Shown piece by piece: positions 47,301 to 60,600 of a stretch of DNA of 64,000 bases. Position 1 is the first letter of the stretch, and the number at the start of each line of letters is the position of its first letter. The stretch lies in contig NC_134833.1 in assembly GCF_004210375.1 (NCBI RefSeq), forward strand, positions 24,618,063 to 24,682,062. The letters run 5' to 3'. The notes below the pieces were generated by a model, which saw only the letters and a list, made by a program, of their open reading frames with translations, did not search any database and was not told the DNA's origin. The position numbers and the translations under genes were made by a program. The DNA comes from Tachypleus tridentatus. Taxonomy: Eukaryota > Arthropoda > Merostomata > Xiphosura > Limulidae.

Positions 47301-48955
47301 CTGTTCATCTTATGTTGTGAAAACTTCAGCTTACTATGGCACATCTCATAGTGTGATATTTATTTATTTTGTAATATTCATAATTCCATAAGATATCAAT
47401 TTTACTCTGTAAAATGTTTAGTTTCATTTAAGTTCATCCTACAGTACTGTGCAAATGTGTTAGGACAAAGTCAAAATCAAATTTCAGGCTACTTTCAAAG
47501 AACAGTTGAAGGTAAATCACAGGTAAAACATGAATATTTTTATTATTATTCACATTTAGTGCAAGAGAAATTTAGTGAGAATGTTTGAGTTCAACAAACA
47601 GTGAATATTTGTTGTGTCCCCCCTTTTGCTTTAATAACTATGGAAAGTCTTTCAGTCATTGTTGAAAGACGTTTAATCACAGTTTTCTTTGGAATTTTAC
47701 TTGAAATATGTCGAATATACTCCCATATATTTACTTTGGAAGTAACTTTTGATTTGTCAAGTTGTATGTCTATCAAGTCCTAGATCTGCTCAGTTGGATT
47801 GAAATCGGGGCTCTGTGGGAACCACTCTATCATTTGAATGACTTCAGCAGCATATCTCTCAGCTAATTAATTTCTGCATAGGTTGGATGACGGTATGGGG
47901 TCATTATCTTCTTTGTATTAGAATTCATTACCAATAATTAGCAAAGCACTTGGTCTACCATGATGGATCAAAATCTGGTTCATTATTCCATACAGTTTGC
48001 AAAAATCTCCTGCTGAGGTGACACCCCCAAACCATCACAATGTCTCTCCCCTGCTCTATCACAGGTGCTATGCATTGAAGTATCTTTTGCCTTTCTTCCA
48101 TGGGACATACAACATGCACTTTGAACTAACTATTTCAAACAAGGACTAATCCATCCATATCAATTCTTTCCAATTATCAGCAGCACAGTTTCTTAACAAT
48201 ATTTGGAGAACAAGGTAAAGGTTTTTAACTGCTATACAATCAAATATTCCATTATCATCTAACCTTCTTGATACTGTAAATCTGGACACTTTTCTGTCAT
48301 TTGGCATTTATGTCATGCTTGAGGCCAGTGGCAGTCAGCCTTCTGGGACCACTACAGATAAATTTGATGGAGAGACCAACTGGTATCACATATAGCTTTT
48401 ATGCAAACTCTCTGCTCTACTGACAATTCTTGGACTTTTTTGGTCTGTGGAATGACAAGATAACATTGTATATGTGTTATTACTGTTTTTATCAAGATTT
48501 ATTTGTGGTTTGCTATGAAATTTATTCCTTCTAGTATATACTGGTACAAAGTGCTAGCTTCATTTTACATAGTTAATACATTGCATGCAGTACCATGACA
48601 TTTATTTCAGGCCCTGAATTTATCACTATATTCATTCAAACAGAACCATTATGACACGTACAAGGTACAAGTGTAGGGAATTCTAAAATAATAAGTATTC
48701 TCATCCTGGCTCATTTAATTGTTGAAAGTGATCAGTGAATCACAACCATTACTACAATCAGTAATAACATGGAAGAATTATCCCATAAAATAGAAAGAAT
48801 GACAAAATATTCTTTTGTCCTAACACTTTCACCCAGTACTGTATAAAAAGACTAATTAACCAAACTGTATGTGATGTAGAATAAGCACTTTTGTTAAACT
48901 AATGTTTTTCTTATTTTTCACACAGCATCCGTTCATGGAAGTTGCTGACCAGTGA
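38326..48955 (+). CDS. PAK-like serine/threonine kinase, copy 2 (C-terminal 351 codons)
   Basis: Seven exons join into one open frame: 38,326-38,636, 43,362-43,548, 44,499-44,591, 45,884-45,983, 46,332-46,528, 47,042-47,179 and 48,926-48,955 (1,056 nt, stop TGA). Numbering from the first codon, residues 1-95 are an acidic/lysine-rich linker ending in DEEIM...[10 protein letters not shown], the segment before the PAK kinase domain. The loop ISQGGSGTVH (101-110) has Ser for the first Gly and His for the usual Tyr. Catalytic features: Lys124, Glu140, Asp214 and Asn219 (HRDIKGDN), Asp232 (DFG). The activation loop [15 protein letters not shown] (245-259) places Ser at the usual PAK phospho-Thr position and RR where PAKs have PY. 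The C-terminus stops nine residues into the last exon. The p21-binding (CRIB) region would be in exons upstream, not found here. Catalytic competence is likely but unproven. Confidence 0.85.
38885..41430 (+). mobile_element. DIRS-like (tyrosine-recombinase) retrotransposon, degenerate, in kinase intron
   Basis: Translated on the + strand with frame changes: [16 protein letters not shown] at about 39,010-39,060 is the reverse-transcriptase catalytic block in the form typical of DIRS elements. Further on, [11 protein letters not shown] and [10 protein letters not shown] (39,528-39,600) match the RNase H region, NHQLLLF (about 39,920) matches the linker after RNase H, and NQPSFKPF (about 40,600) and [11 protein letters not shown] (about 40,880-40,915) match the tyrosine-recombinase part. 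Many stops and frameshifts make it inactive. Left and right ends are not defined. It lies in the first kinase intron of copy 2. Confidence 0.75.
40145..41050 (+). repeat. Short direct repeats meeting at 40,995-41,050
   Basis: A 26-base string (ccgtctatctgccttctttt plus gcaact) occurs at 40,145-40,170 and 40,995-41,020. Six bases later a 24-base string (gggttttggatatagttcgc plus ttgc) occurs at 41,027-41,050 and again at 42,659-42,682. The 41-kb site is thus a composite of two sequences found about 0.85 kb upstream and 1.6 kb downstream. Confidence 0.85.
41432..41710 (-). repeat. SINE (family A)
   Basis: It runs from the reversed tail (ggtttgtttgttttgaattt), through cctaatttaacagtgtaaga and agctagtcatcaccacccac, to the head ctcaaccatctggccatgca. 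It abuts the right side of the DIRS-like relic. Confidence 0.85.
41711..42675. other. Intronic sequence, possibly right part of the DIRS-like relic
   Basis: An open + frame at 42,128-42,472 (114 codons, beginning [17 protein letters not shown]) has no family that I recognise. Two shorter open stretches at 41,623-41,853 and 41,850-42,032 are also unassigned. Base use resembles the DIRS-like relic to the left, so this may be its continuation beyond the inserted SINE. Confidence 0.35.
47442..48841 (-). mobile_element. Tc1/mariner-like DNA transposon, decayed, copy 2
   Basis: It is the same element and insertion point as 5,777-7,176: TA duplications at 47,440-47,441 and 48,842-48,843, CAGTACTG termini, and the same broken minus-strand transposase (C-terminal frame 47,776-47,591 with [13 protein letters not shown]). 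An extra A near 48,001-48,005 breaks the frame that is open at 6,254-6,454 in copy 1. Confidence 0.9.
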
Positions 48956-50667
48956 AAACAATACAGGTCACAACAGTAATAACTATATATACATTAACAA
49001 CTCAAAACCAAATAACCCAATACGCATGTTGAAATATGTTGGCTATGAAGACTGGCATCATTCTTGGACAAGAAAATTAACAGATTGTGTTTGTTAGATC
49101 TCTCCAAGAGCAGTAGCATGTTGAGTGCCATGATTTTCTATAATTCAGTTTCATAGATTTTGAAAATAATATTAATTTTCTCTACCGAATGTGCTTAATT
49201 CCAAACAAACAAACTAAATTATGGAAATTATTTTATTAATTAGTAAATCTTAAACCATATTAAATGTTTCATAGTTTAAAACATAATGAATTTGAAACAT
49301 AGATAAACCTTTTGCATGAAAAATCATGGAATATGCATTCATTGTTAAGGAACTTATCAAAGAGTGCCTTATTTTGGAAACCCAAGAGTATCGTTTTATG
49401 TAATATTTTTAAGTTGACAATAATAAATCAATTTAGAATACATAAAAAATATATTTTTCATATTTATATACACACATGTTATTTCAAGTTGCTCTCTACT
49501 ATTTTTTTTCTATTCATTCCAGGTATCTGATGATTCTTTTGGGAAATATATAAACAAAGCAGCTCTTACAGAAAACTTAAAAATACTATGAAACATTTAT
49601 CTATAAGTTCCTTGTTTTATCAACTTTTTGATGTGTAGGATTTGGTTAAATGTATAAGTTACAAATTATTCCTTTTTTTAAGTTCCGTGCCCTCCTGGAG
49701 AGTTCAGAAGTAAAAAAACAAGAAGAACGTGTCCTCTGTCCCAAGGACCATTACAGTGGTTATTTTGGATCCTGCAATGTTCGGCTTGTCCAGAAAGACG
49801 ATTTACAGACCCTGGAGCCTCTTCACTGTAAACGTAAGTTTTATCAGATACTTACTATGAACAACTTTATCTCAGTTATATTTTGAAACTACATGGCTGC
49901 AAGTGCTCAACTCTCAAATAGCTTTAGAACTTCTAGTCAGCATCATTAACAAGTAATGTTATTTATGTAGTTTAATACTATCCACTTGTCATACAGAGAG
50001 TAAAGCAACTTACGCTATGAACTTTATACCAAGTTCAGACAATTTACCTGTTTCTATTATTTAGACAAATTATTTTGCTTTTATTTTATTCTTTGATATC
50101 CATAATTTGAAACAGAGGTTTGACTGGTTTTTGTTTAGATGTTTGTTATCAGTTACCTTTAAGGTTTTACCTTCTGTTATTTTTTTGTTGGTCTTATTGT
50201 CACTTCTGTAATTTTTATTATCACCGTTTGTTCCTAATTTTCTCTGACCTTCCTGTTTGTTGTTTAAGAATACATTTGTCTTTTCTAGCGATCTGAATTA
50301 TACGTTCTCACAATACAGAATGAAAAATACAGCAGCGTGTTGATGTATTTGCAAGTTACATCAACTTTTGTAATGAATACAAAATGTTTAAAAATAAAAA
50401 TATTCTTAGCTAATTCCGATCTACTGTTTTCCGCTGTAAAAGCTAACTACAGTCAATTATCCTGAATTTTGTAATTGAAAACTAACATCTCAGCTCTTGT
50501 TTTATATATTTGTGATACATTGTGATACCAATGATCTGAATAACTTAACTTTATCATTGTAGTCTTATAATCGAAATGATAAGAAACCAGTTTTGGTTGA
50601 TAACAGATAAAGTCAGTTGACACTTAACTTAAATAATATGTTCATGGAGTTATTGTTTTAATGAAAT

Positions 50668-50785
50668 AGTCTCCCGATGGGACAGCGGTAAGTCTATGGA
50701 TTTACAACGCTGAGATCAGGAGTTCAATTGCCCTCTGTGGACACAGGAAATAGCCCGATGTGGTTTTGTCTAAGAGATTTGATAG
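50668..50785 (+). repeat. tRNA-derived SINE (family C), copy 2
   Basis: Orthologous to the SINE at 9,032-9,150: A-box-like gacagcggtaagtctatgga and body atagcccgatgtggttttgt. It is again flanked by the pair of direct repeats at about 50,405 and 50,852. Confidence 0.7.
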
Positions 50786-52131
50786 CTTACTTGGAGTAGA
50801 AAGCAAGAAATTAACTTTCTGTTTGCGGTCATATACAGTGCTTGTACTAACTTAGCTAATTCCGATCTACTGTAAAAGCTAACTACTGTCAATTATTCTG
50901 AATTTTGTCATTGAAAACTAACATCTCAGCTCTTGTTTTATATATTTTATTTTGTTTTTCTCTGATATGTATTGATATATTTGTGATACTTACCAATGAT
51001 CTGAATACTTTTCTCATCATGGTATTCAGTTGGTTTAGTGAAATAATTCATATTATTCATTTGCTTACCTACAAAGTAAATAATTTCTCTAGAGATTTGT
51101 ATCTGTTGATCGAACTGTTGTTACTGCACCAAATAAGAATTTTAAAATACTCCTATCTACGTTAATTAAACTGCGTTTTTATCGATTTCGTTCAGAAAAC
51201 GATACGCTATCTTTTATATCATTTAATTTTAATGATAATTGAACTGTCTTATCTTGATATGATAGTTTTTAACAACCTTCGTGTAATTTCCTATTAATAC
51301 TAGCTGCGTTACGCTTAGTATTCTCAGAATATTTTATAAATTATAAAATATTGTAAATTAAAAGTATCATCTTCAAATTATAATACATCGAATAAGATTT
51401 GAAGTTTATTAATATAGATATAAAAGTGTTTCTTTATGTTGGTTTAACGTGTGTTTGCTCTTGTATTACAAGGAATTATTTAGTTTATCGTCTAATGATG
51501 TCGGATTCTCTGTTTGGAATTTAAATGTTACCTGTAGTATATTTATTTGGATTGCAGTGTTCAATTTAAAAACGTGAGATTCTATTTTTTTGTGTTACAT
51601 GAAGGTTGTTTTGAGCTTGTTTTTCTGACGTAAAATACGTGAAAGTTGACATAATGTACTTTATAAATTTGCTTTAGTTTCAGAATATTTTGTTTATTTT
51701 ATTTGGGGTTATTGATTGGGTGAGTATCGCGTTGTTGACTGAGGTTTCTCTATATTACCATTACTTGAAATCTCCTTCGTAATCACTTTATAACCTAGAA
51801 ATATCGAATTATATATGAGTTTTGTAATAAAAAGGTTTTATTTATCCATTGTTGAATGTCTGCAAAATTTATTAGCATCAAATCGATTCCTCAGAAATAT
51901 AAATGCATAAAAGAGATTGTCACAATTGTGTTAAAAATACTTACAAGGAATTATTACTTTAGAGATAACGTGAAATGTGTTTCTCATAATTTTCATGAGA
52001 GGAAGTGTCGATGTTGAAATATGGTATGAATAAATATTGGTAAACATATTGACATATAATTATTATAAATGTTACCATCAATGTTACACATTCTAAAGAT
52101 AAATCCTAGGACCCATTATTCGTCCATATAT

Positions 52132-53015
52132 TGGTCCAACTAATCAGGACTCCAGTAATGGGTGATATTGCCCAACTCCCAAGGTGATAAGTGGGTCGAC
52201 ATATTATTTGAAGATGTTGATATTGATAGCTGTTATATACTCTTGGAAGATGTATCACATTCCATCAGTTGATGCTAAAGATGCCCTGAAAAGAGCTATT
52301 TCATGGCAGTGATGAAGACGAACTCGTAATCTTATCGGTACTCGTATTGTAAACATACAGTATCAATGACAGGCTGCCACTGATGTTCATAGCAATAATA
52401 CTTTATAGTTTATAGGGATTAGTAAGCCATACCAAAACAGCTTTGAACAAGCAACCTGGCAAATAATGTGACTCAATCTCATGTAAAGTTACGGTAGAAC
52501 AGAATTGATCAGAACAACTTTATGACACAGCTTAACATTTCGTAAATTGTGTGATGTAACCGAAAATTTATTGTTTTCGGGAAAGGTATGGAACAGACCT
52601 TTCCAATGTAAATATTTATGTGCTCAAATCATTAAAACATAGTTAAATGAGAATTTAAATTTTTCGAAACAAAGATATTTATTGTACTTGAAAGCATAGA
52701 AGAAATAGTTTTGGTTCACAATTCGGAAATAAGACTTGCAACAAGTCATTCGAACACAAATGTCAAAGATAAAAAACCGCCTAAGTGTCCCAGGCGACAG
52801 TACGTAAAAATATCTGAGTCTAGGAACGAGATAAACCGGTGAGTGATTAAATAGATATGCATGTTATTGTACACAGACATACCATTCAAGTCACTGTTAG
52901 TAACTATGGTAGTAACTATGGATTTCAAAGTTATTTTGTGGTGAAGAGAACTGTAAAGACACAAATCATATTTACAAAGTGTTTTAAGAACGTATTATGA
53001 ATAAACAATACTTAA
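52132..53015. other. Sequence present only in copy 2 (copy 1 has gap plus SINE)
   Basis: About 880 bp with no exon recognised. Part or all of it may be hidden in the 500-N gap of copy 1. Confidence 0.6.
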
Positions 53016-54261
53016 AATTTACAGCGAAAGGTGTTATATCCCAATATTATTTATCTTGATAAATCCATAATAAATTAAGTATTAGCTTTTATATTAACTT
53101 CAAATTTCATGCAACTTCTGCATTATATGGATATTATTTGATATTTTGTTGTTTGTAAGACACAATCATATACTGATCATTTTACCAACGTAATATTCCC
53201 AAAAGAATCTGTACTTTCATAACTGATATTAACATAAACAGTGACAACAGTTTTACGTTTATCTGTTAGAAATAAGAATTTTGCAAGGGAAACACCAACG
53301 GAAATCGAATGTACCTTTAGATATAACATAAAAAGATCTTGTGTAATTTCATAAATTTCCAAGTTTGTGTGATTAGTTTCATTAGTTAACCTAATTAGGA
53401 AGTACATAAAGAAACAAAAGTCTACTGTTAAGAAACTGTTTTGACACGTTTTATTTTTCTCACTAAAGGAACATTTATGTTGTTATTTTACAGAGTGAGT
53501 CATAATTAATATTATAACTAGTGCGTCGTGCTCATTGTGAAAATCCTTAAAATTAGCACTAAACGTGCTAAAAAAAGATTAACGCTCTGTTGTTTTCCAC
53601 AGTGTATGTTCCAGCCGAGAACCTCAACTGTACTAGAGGATACAGAAGAGATGCTGACAGGTGTTGTAAGTATATATGACACTCAATTACTTTAAACTCT
53701 TCACATTAAACACAAATAGATGAAAGACTTTAAAAATATGGAATTTTAGTTAAACAAATACGTTTTTTGATACTAAAGACTTTGTGAGAACAATAAAAAT
53801 GAACACTGGGTAAATAAATGCTCAGTCATGTACTTTTAACGCTTTCAGATCCATGTCCTCCTGGTCACTATGACAATGGATTCCAAACTAACTGCCTGCC
53901 GTGCCCAGGAGGGACTTACATAACATCTTTTGCTGCTAACACCTGAAGAAGCATAAGGATAATAAATGTACTACTTTAAAAAATTGTATTTCACAAACTA
54001 AAAATAAAATGTATATAATTTTTTTTGTTTTGTTTGGCGCAGAGTAACACAATGTATATCTGTAATAAGCGCCCTCTAACCAGAAATAAAGAAATTAAAT
54101 GCACATGGAAAGCTTGTAATTTCTAATTTACTGAATTAATCAATATACAACAAATCGACTGAATTCATAATTTTTTAGTCCTACTGGTTCCACAAAGTAC
54201 ATCTTTATTTTCTGTGCATCTTATTATAAGAAAATTAAGTTATATTGATACATAGAAACAA

Positions 54262-54378
54262 GTGGTTTGTTTGTTTCAGAGCAAAACCATATTTGTTACT
54301 AATATGTCAACCGCGAGGAATCGAATTCCGGGCTGTCGCACTTTAAGTCTGTAAACTTACTGTTGTCCCACCAGATTT
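54262..54378 (-). repeat. tRNA-derived SINE (family C)
   Basis: The text tggtttgtttgtttcagagc, then gaatcgaattccgggctgtc, then aacttactgttgtcccacca is a tail-to-head copy read in reverse. Confidence 0.65.
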
Positions 54379-54674
54379 TCGCAAAAAAGATATTATTTTT
54401 ATTAATAAAAGTAGGTTTGAGTGCAGGTTTACGACTGCTCATAAGCCATAAATATTTAACTAAGTTCCATCAGCTTTTAAAAGCATGTTTCTGATCTATA
54501 TATTTATATATACACGTTACAATTTGGTGACATTTGGTCAATTATTTACGCTGAAATAGTAGGACTTGAAATATATATGGACTTCATCGGTAATAAACTG
54601 TATGAAAACATATCAGTAATCTGAAGGTCAATTATCTTTGTACGTCTTATCGCATACTTCCTTAATACATATAC

Positions 54675-57600
54675 TTATTGAAAACAAACCATACTGCTCA
54701 TAAAACGCCAGTATAAGAAGAGTTCCATCTTTGCTGCTTCAAATTCCAAATGGCTTTGGTAATCGATGCAAGCAAAATAACTTTTAAGCGTCCTCAACAA
54801 AGCCTCTTCGTGGGTTTTCACAAATAGACTATGGTATTTTCGAAGTGTTTCGCCAAGAACGCCATAGAGTGGATCTTTTGAGTTCTGCAGAATTTGTTAA
54901 TAACATGTAACTAACTGGTTATAATACTAATATAATTATATAGATTATAAATAGTAATTGACTTAGTTACTTTTAAAAACACATAATAAGAATCAAAGAT
55001 TATCAATACTTGTTTTTCTTCTTTTGTAACTATTAGTTTCAGAACTTCAACTTCAGTTTGAAAGACAAACATAACGCTGAATTTCAATAATATATTTATT
55101 AAAGCACTTCTTTTTAAAAAGTAGGTCTAAATCATAATTCTCTTTTCAATCTGATTTGCTATTTTTTAAGATTATTGTTCACTTTTTTAAGTTAGGTTCC
55201 CTCGTAGGTCAGAGGTAATTTTTTGAAATTACAACAGGAAAATTTGAAGTTCTATTCCTTGCAATGGACAAAGTACACGTAGCTACTCATGTAACTTTAC
55301 ACTGATGTGTGTGAAAAATATCGATTGTAGTTGAGAGAGGTAAGAAAGCTGGGAGCTGTTAGTCAGTCTTTAAAGTATTAAAGGATTACTGCATTTGAAG
55401 TCGTAAGAAAAGTATTGGAGAGAGAAACTGCATTTCTTTCTAGCTATTGTGGAGATTACAGGGCTCTCTTTGATTAAGGGACTTTGTAATGTGATATAAA
55501 CAAATGTTAAATTAATGATGTTTAGCGCAGATAATTCTGGAGAAGTTTTGTTCAAAATTCCTAACAACGACAAATGCAGTTAACTGAATCCTTACCTGCT
55601 CATTTTCAACTACACACAGACTTAAACTTCCTACCAGTTACCATCACTTTTATGTTAAACCTTGTCACGATTTTCAACGTTTCATTCAACTATAAAATTT
55701 TATGAATAACATCAGTACCCTGGAGGTCCCTGTACTTTATGTCCTACTTGGGGATATGTGATGCAGTACAAAACGTTCAAGCTAATTATTAACTACTAAT
55801 TGTAGTATTCGTTTGTTTGTTTACAATTAAACGTAAAGCTACACAATGGGCTATTTTTGCTTTGCCCACCATAGGTATCTAAACCCGGCCCGGTTTTTTA
55901 GCGGGATGAGTCGGCAGACATACCACTGGGGGATCGAAGTATTCGTTTCTCAATGAAAAAAAATTAGAAAAAGTGAACATTTCGTCAAATAAACGATTTC
56001 TGGGAGGTACTGTACGGAAAGTGTGATCGGATTGTGCTCATATGAAATGTATTGTTTTTGCATTACAGTGGTACCCTTTATTGGAAAAATAAGTGTTTAT
56101 GAATTCCACTTTTAGTACTATGTTTAGAAATTACATTACTCAAAACAAAATTAAATCCTCACAAACAGACCTTGAGAATCATGTTCTTGTTGTGAGGAAA
56201 GTGCTTTTATTTAAAATTGTGTTCTTCGATTAAAACAAAACTGTTCCATGCTGCGTAGAGTATTTTTCTGTCTGAATCTTGAATGCCCAAAGTGTGAAAT
56301 TTTTATATGGATTTTGGTCTGTGATGTAATTCAAAAGACGATGCCTTATTTATATTTATTATTTCGACCATATACATAGATAAGTATATACATTTTATGT
56401 CTATTATAGTAAGATGAATCACGTGTATGTGTCTTAAAAAACTGTTTAATTCATGGAACTTGTCACCCTGAAATATCAAGTAAATTTTTGCAATGCCATT
56501 ATAAACTAAATTATGGAGTAGTACCATTTGTTTGGTTTGTCTTGAATTTCGCGCAAAGCTACACAAGGGCTATCTGCGCTAGCCGTCCCTAATTTAGCAG
56601 TGTAAGACCACTCATCGCCAACTCTTGGACTACTCTTTTCCCAACGAATAGTGGGATCGACCGTCACTTTATAACGTCCCCACGGCTGAAAGGGTGAACA
56701 TATTTGGTGCAACGGGAATTCGAACCGCCGATTATCAAATTAAGAGTCAAGCACCTTAATCACCTGATGATATCCGTATAGGTGAAATACTCACCAATGG
56801 TGCCAGGGTATTTATTGTGTGTCTTAGATCTTATCCATTTTTTGTACAGTTGTCAAACAGCCATCTTGGGACATTCAAAGGTAAGACTTCCTATTGAAGT
56901 TAATGTCTCTCATTCCATGGTGCACCATTAGGTCCAGTGGTCGTATATAGCTTTACTAGAATCTTTTACAGTATTCTCAAAATCATTTTAAGCTCTGGCA
57001 TGAATCTCAGGAGTTCATAGCAAAATATAAACCCAATCACAGACAGATTTGTGATCCAGTTTTGGGTAGCTTAAATCAGGTGGTCTCGAGTTTAACCTCA
57101 AATGTTCTGCTGTGATACAAGATAAGAATCGCAAGAGAAGATTTTTTGTTGATTTCAAAACAACTTTCCCGAACGTATTATGGGAAGATATCAAAACTCC
57201 ACAATCATATGGAAGATCACATTAGAACTTCTGCGCGATCTAAAATGGTCTTGGAGAATGTGTACGGTCAGAAAAAAATATTGTCCTATGTTTGCCACCC
57301 TATACGGTAGAGTTTGGTGATTTAACCAATTATTTATGACTAGTGATTACAGCTATTAGTGTTTTATAAACTAATCGATTAATCAAATCATGAGAAACAC
57401 TATTTTGGCTTACATCTAAGATGGAAGCAACCCACCTTTTAAATATTGTATCCTACAGCATACTAAAACCAAACTTAAGTGAATGAGACACGTACTTCAG
57501 TCATAATGATGAAAAATGCTACTAGTATAACACATAACTAAAAACAAGGCAAAAATAAACCATATGACATAGTACATACAATTTGACATAATCATTTTAA

Positions 57601-60600
57601 TGAAAGGTGGCAACACTTCAAATCAGTAACAGTAAACGACAAATAATAAATGGTCTGAGGAGAAAAATACTTGAAGCTGAAGCGTACTGGTTCCTAGTAT
57701 ACTATTATATTTGAAAAAAAAACACTAGATGTTTATTAATATAGTTTCAATAACACACCATTTAGAACACTTTAATTGCTCGTCTGGACAAACTTGGATT
57801 ATATATAATAATTGTGATTTATATGTTGTAGCTAAGATTTTTCCGATAAAAATTTAATCAAAATATATTGATTGGCAATAAGACATAGATAAATGTCTAA
57901 TTCATCATATTATGTAAAATAAAAACAATCACCGTTTTGCTGCTTTATAGAAATGTACTTTGGGATTATTATGGTATAAAGTATGCTATTGAAACAGTTT
58001 TATTGAGCTGATAGGACAAGGACCTGAAAAAAAACAATGCCTTTGTTCTTACCAAAGGTTTTCTTCAAGAAACGATCCCTTAAACACACCACAGGTAAAC
58101 CTTCCCTGTGACACCTCTCTTTCTAAAGCGTATATCGTATCAATCGGTTGGTTTTTCGTCAGTATAGTCATATGTGATTTTAAAGTGCCACCATAGGAAG
58201 CAACAAATACTATTGCAAATAGCCACCAAATGACCAAAATTATTCTTACGCTGCGAAACTTGAATGAAGGTATCCTTCCACCTGTAAAAAGTGAAATGAA
58301 ACAAATATCAAAATGGATAAAATGCTACATATTTAATTTGTTTTTAAATTTCAAAATATACAAAGAGGCTAAACTTATGTTGTTGTTCTTTTAAACCAAA
58401 GGGTATTTACTAACCTTTTTTTTTTTTTTGGTAATTCCATTCATAAACATTGAAAACGCATGCAACAAATTCGTTTTATCTTTAGTTTTAATATAAAAAC
58501 TATAAAATACCAGATGTTACCAAACGTAAGATAAGCATAGAAGATTTTAGAACTTAGTTTCTAGCGCCAAACAAGAAAGTAGTTATTTAGATTAATTCAG
58601 TTATATATTTGTAACAGTGTACTTGTATAAAGTTTAAAAGAAATCGAGCACACCTTGAGCAATGAGCCACCCCCATAGGTACCATAATGAGTCCATGGGT
58701 TCTGTCTCTTCCAATTCCTGTTTATGTTATTGATGACTGTTAAACAAATAGTCACTAAGGTTAACGACAGAAATACGCACAGCCAGACCTAATGGTAAGA
58801 AGGATCATAATATTATTTACAATTTTTGTAATAGAACAATAAAAATTATCGAAAGTTTTTAAAGGGTACTTTTGGCATAACCTTTCTTTGTTCTTACCCA
58901 AAATGTAAAACAAAATATAATTAATTATTTATCTATATAAGGGGCCTCTATTGCTTGGTACAGCAAGACAATTAACTTTCAAATATAAAAAAAAGTACTT
59001 ACATGTGTTACAAGTAGGGAACGATAAATTACATTTTAGGTGATGGTAATTCCTGAGTTTATGGTTGAACAAGATGAATTATTATTAAGCTTATAGAATC
59101 ATTATTAAGAAGTTTTACGTTGACTAAATTGCATTAATATATTCCATTCGGAAATACAAAATGACTTTTAGTTCTTATCGTTACTTGGTTTTCAAATCAA
59201 AGGATCTATTACAGCACATAAAATTTTTCACTTGGTTAACAGCACTTTAACTGAGAACTAGCTAGTGAAAAGAGCATTAAATATTTTGAAATATCTACTT
59301 ATACTGCTGTAATTCATCTTAAATGTTAAATAAATATGCTAACAAAACTTCTTAATTTACTTCAAAAAGTAGTACATATGAACAGTGAGAAAAAATTAAA
59401 TTCGTACGTTGATCATATTATGTACTATATTTTATCTCGGACGAGTCTTCGATTTATTATTATACGTACATTACGTATAATGATTTCAAACAGCCGGAAA
59501 TTTTAATATTAATTGTATTGTTGTTTGTATATTAAAATATATTTGTATAAGAAAGAAAATTGTGTGTATCAATCTTGTTGACAAATATCATAAATTTAAT
59601 GCGTATCAACATTTAATTAACTTCTAAATTAAAATTAATTAATAAGCGTTTATCATAATTATAGCTTCTGAGGCTTATAGTATACTGACTATAGCGATTG
59701 AATGATATATACTTGTCTCTTCTCGTGTTGTGATGGCTAACTTTTTATACTTATTAGACAAGATTTTCCAAAATACACTTGGCAACAATAATCGAAGATA
59801 CGCTTGTGCTTTCGGAAAACGTATATTGTTGATTTTTACATTCGAGAATCTTCTATAAATATAGAGAACAGGCGGTACTTGCGCAATACATATTTAACAA
59901 TATACTCAACATGCATTAAACTGAAACAAACATAGATATTAAAATAAATATATAACAGTAAATCAGTTACAATCAACAGCGGTTTAATGGTCACACAACA
60001 TACGTCATATTGTAATCAGAATTTATCCTCACACAAAAAATTACCAATTTTATTTAATCCACCGTATACCAACACCAAGGATTCATTAACAACCAATTAC
60101 ACTTAAATTCTACTTTGCTCAGCTCGGGTTAAATTGGAAAACTGTGACACACAAGAACTTCCTAATTTTTTATATTGCTTTGTAACTAACAAATCCGTAT
60201 TGTTCCATTCTCCATCGTTTGGGTTGATATGCGTTTTCACTCAATTTTGTTTTAGGTGAGTGACGTAACCTTTCCATTGAACGTATGCGATAAACTATAG
60301 AACTCAATTCCCAAAACATTCTAGAAATTCTACAGATCCGTCCTTAGAATGTTCTGGAAATATTGATAATATCCTAGAGCCAGTTTAAGATACAATATAA
60401 GCCTTGTTTTGTTTCTAAGTTAAGCATAAAACCACGAAATATCTAAATCCTTTTTTTTTCACGTTTTAAGACCACAGACATACCACTAAGCAACTGGTAG
60501 GGTGAAGAACAGGAGACAACAACAATTGTCATGGTTTCCCGTTTAAAGTTATGACCATATTAGTGACGATGCTATTATAAATCCCCGTCACACCAAACAT

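Larger units (their letters stand above)
49523..53946 (+). pseudogene. Cys-rich GCC2/GCC3-like gene, copy 2, probably broken
   Basis: Exon-like blocks at 49,683-49,833, 53,603-53,665 and 53,849-53,946 have compatible phases (C/TG, T/AT). Block 1 contains PCPPGEFRSK in one frame, ERVLCPKDHYSGYFGSC in the next, CSACPERRFTDPGASSL back in the first, and HCK before the donor in the second, so several frame changes are needed to read the module. Block 2 encodes PAENLNCTRGYRRDADRC. Block 3 encodes PCPPGHYDNGFQTNCLPCP and GGTYITSFAANT, then TGA created by a deletion of about 40 bp relative to copy 1. A small upstream block at 49,523-49,590 (VSDDSFGKYINKAALTENLK) with a good acceptor may be another exon. 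The CPPG.Y...C.PCP.GTY spacing is that of extracellular GCC2/GCC3 modules. The parent family is not recognised. Confidence 0.6.
42676..53970 (+). repeat. Segmental duplication, copy 2
   Basis: Co-linear partner of 1-12,299. It lacks the duplicated exon unit (3,019-3,376), lacks 708 bp of the next intron (junction at about 46,141), lacks the SINE at 10,987-11,268, and has continuous sequence (52,132-53,015) where copy 1 has the gap. Homology fades past 53,970. Confidence 0.95.
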
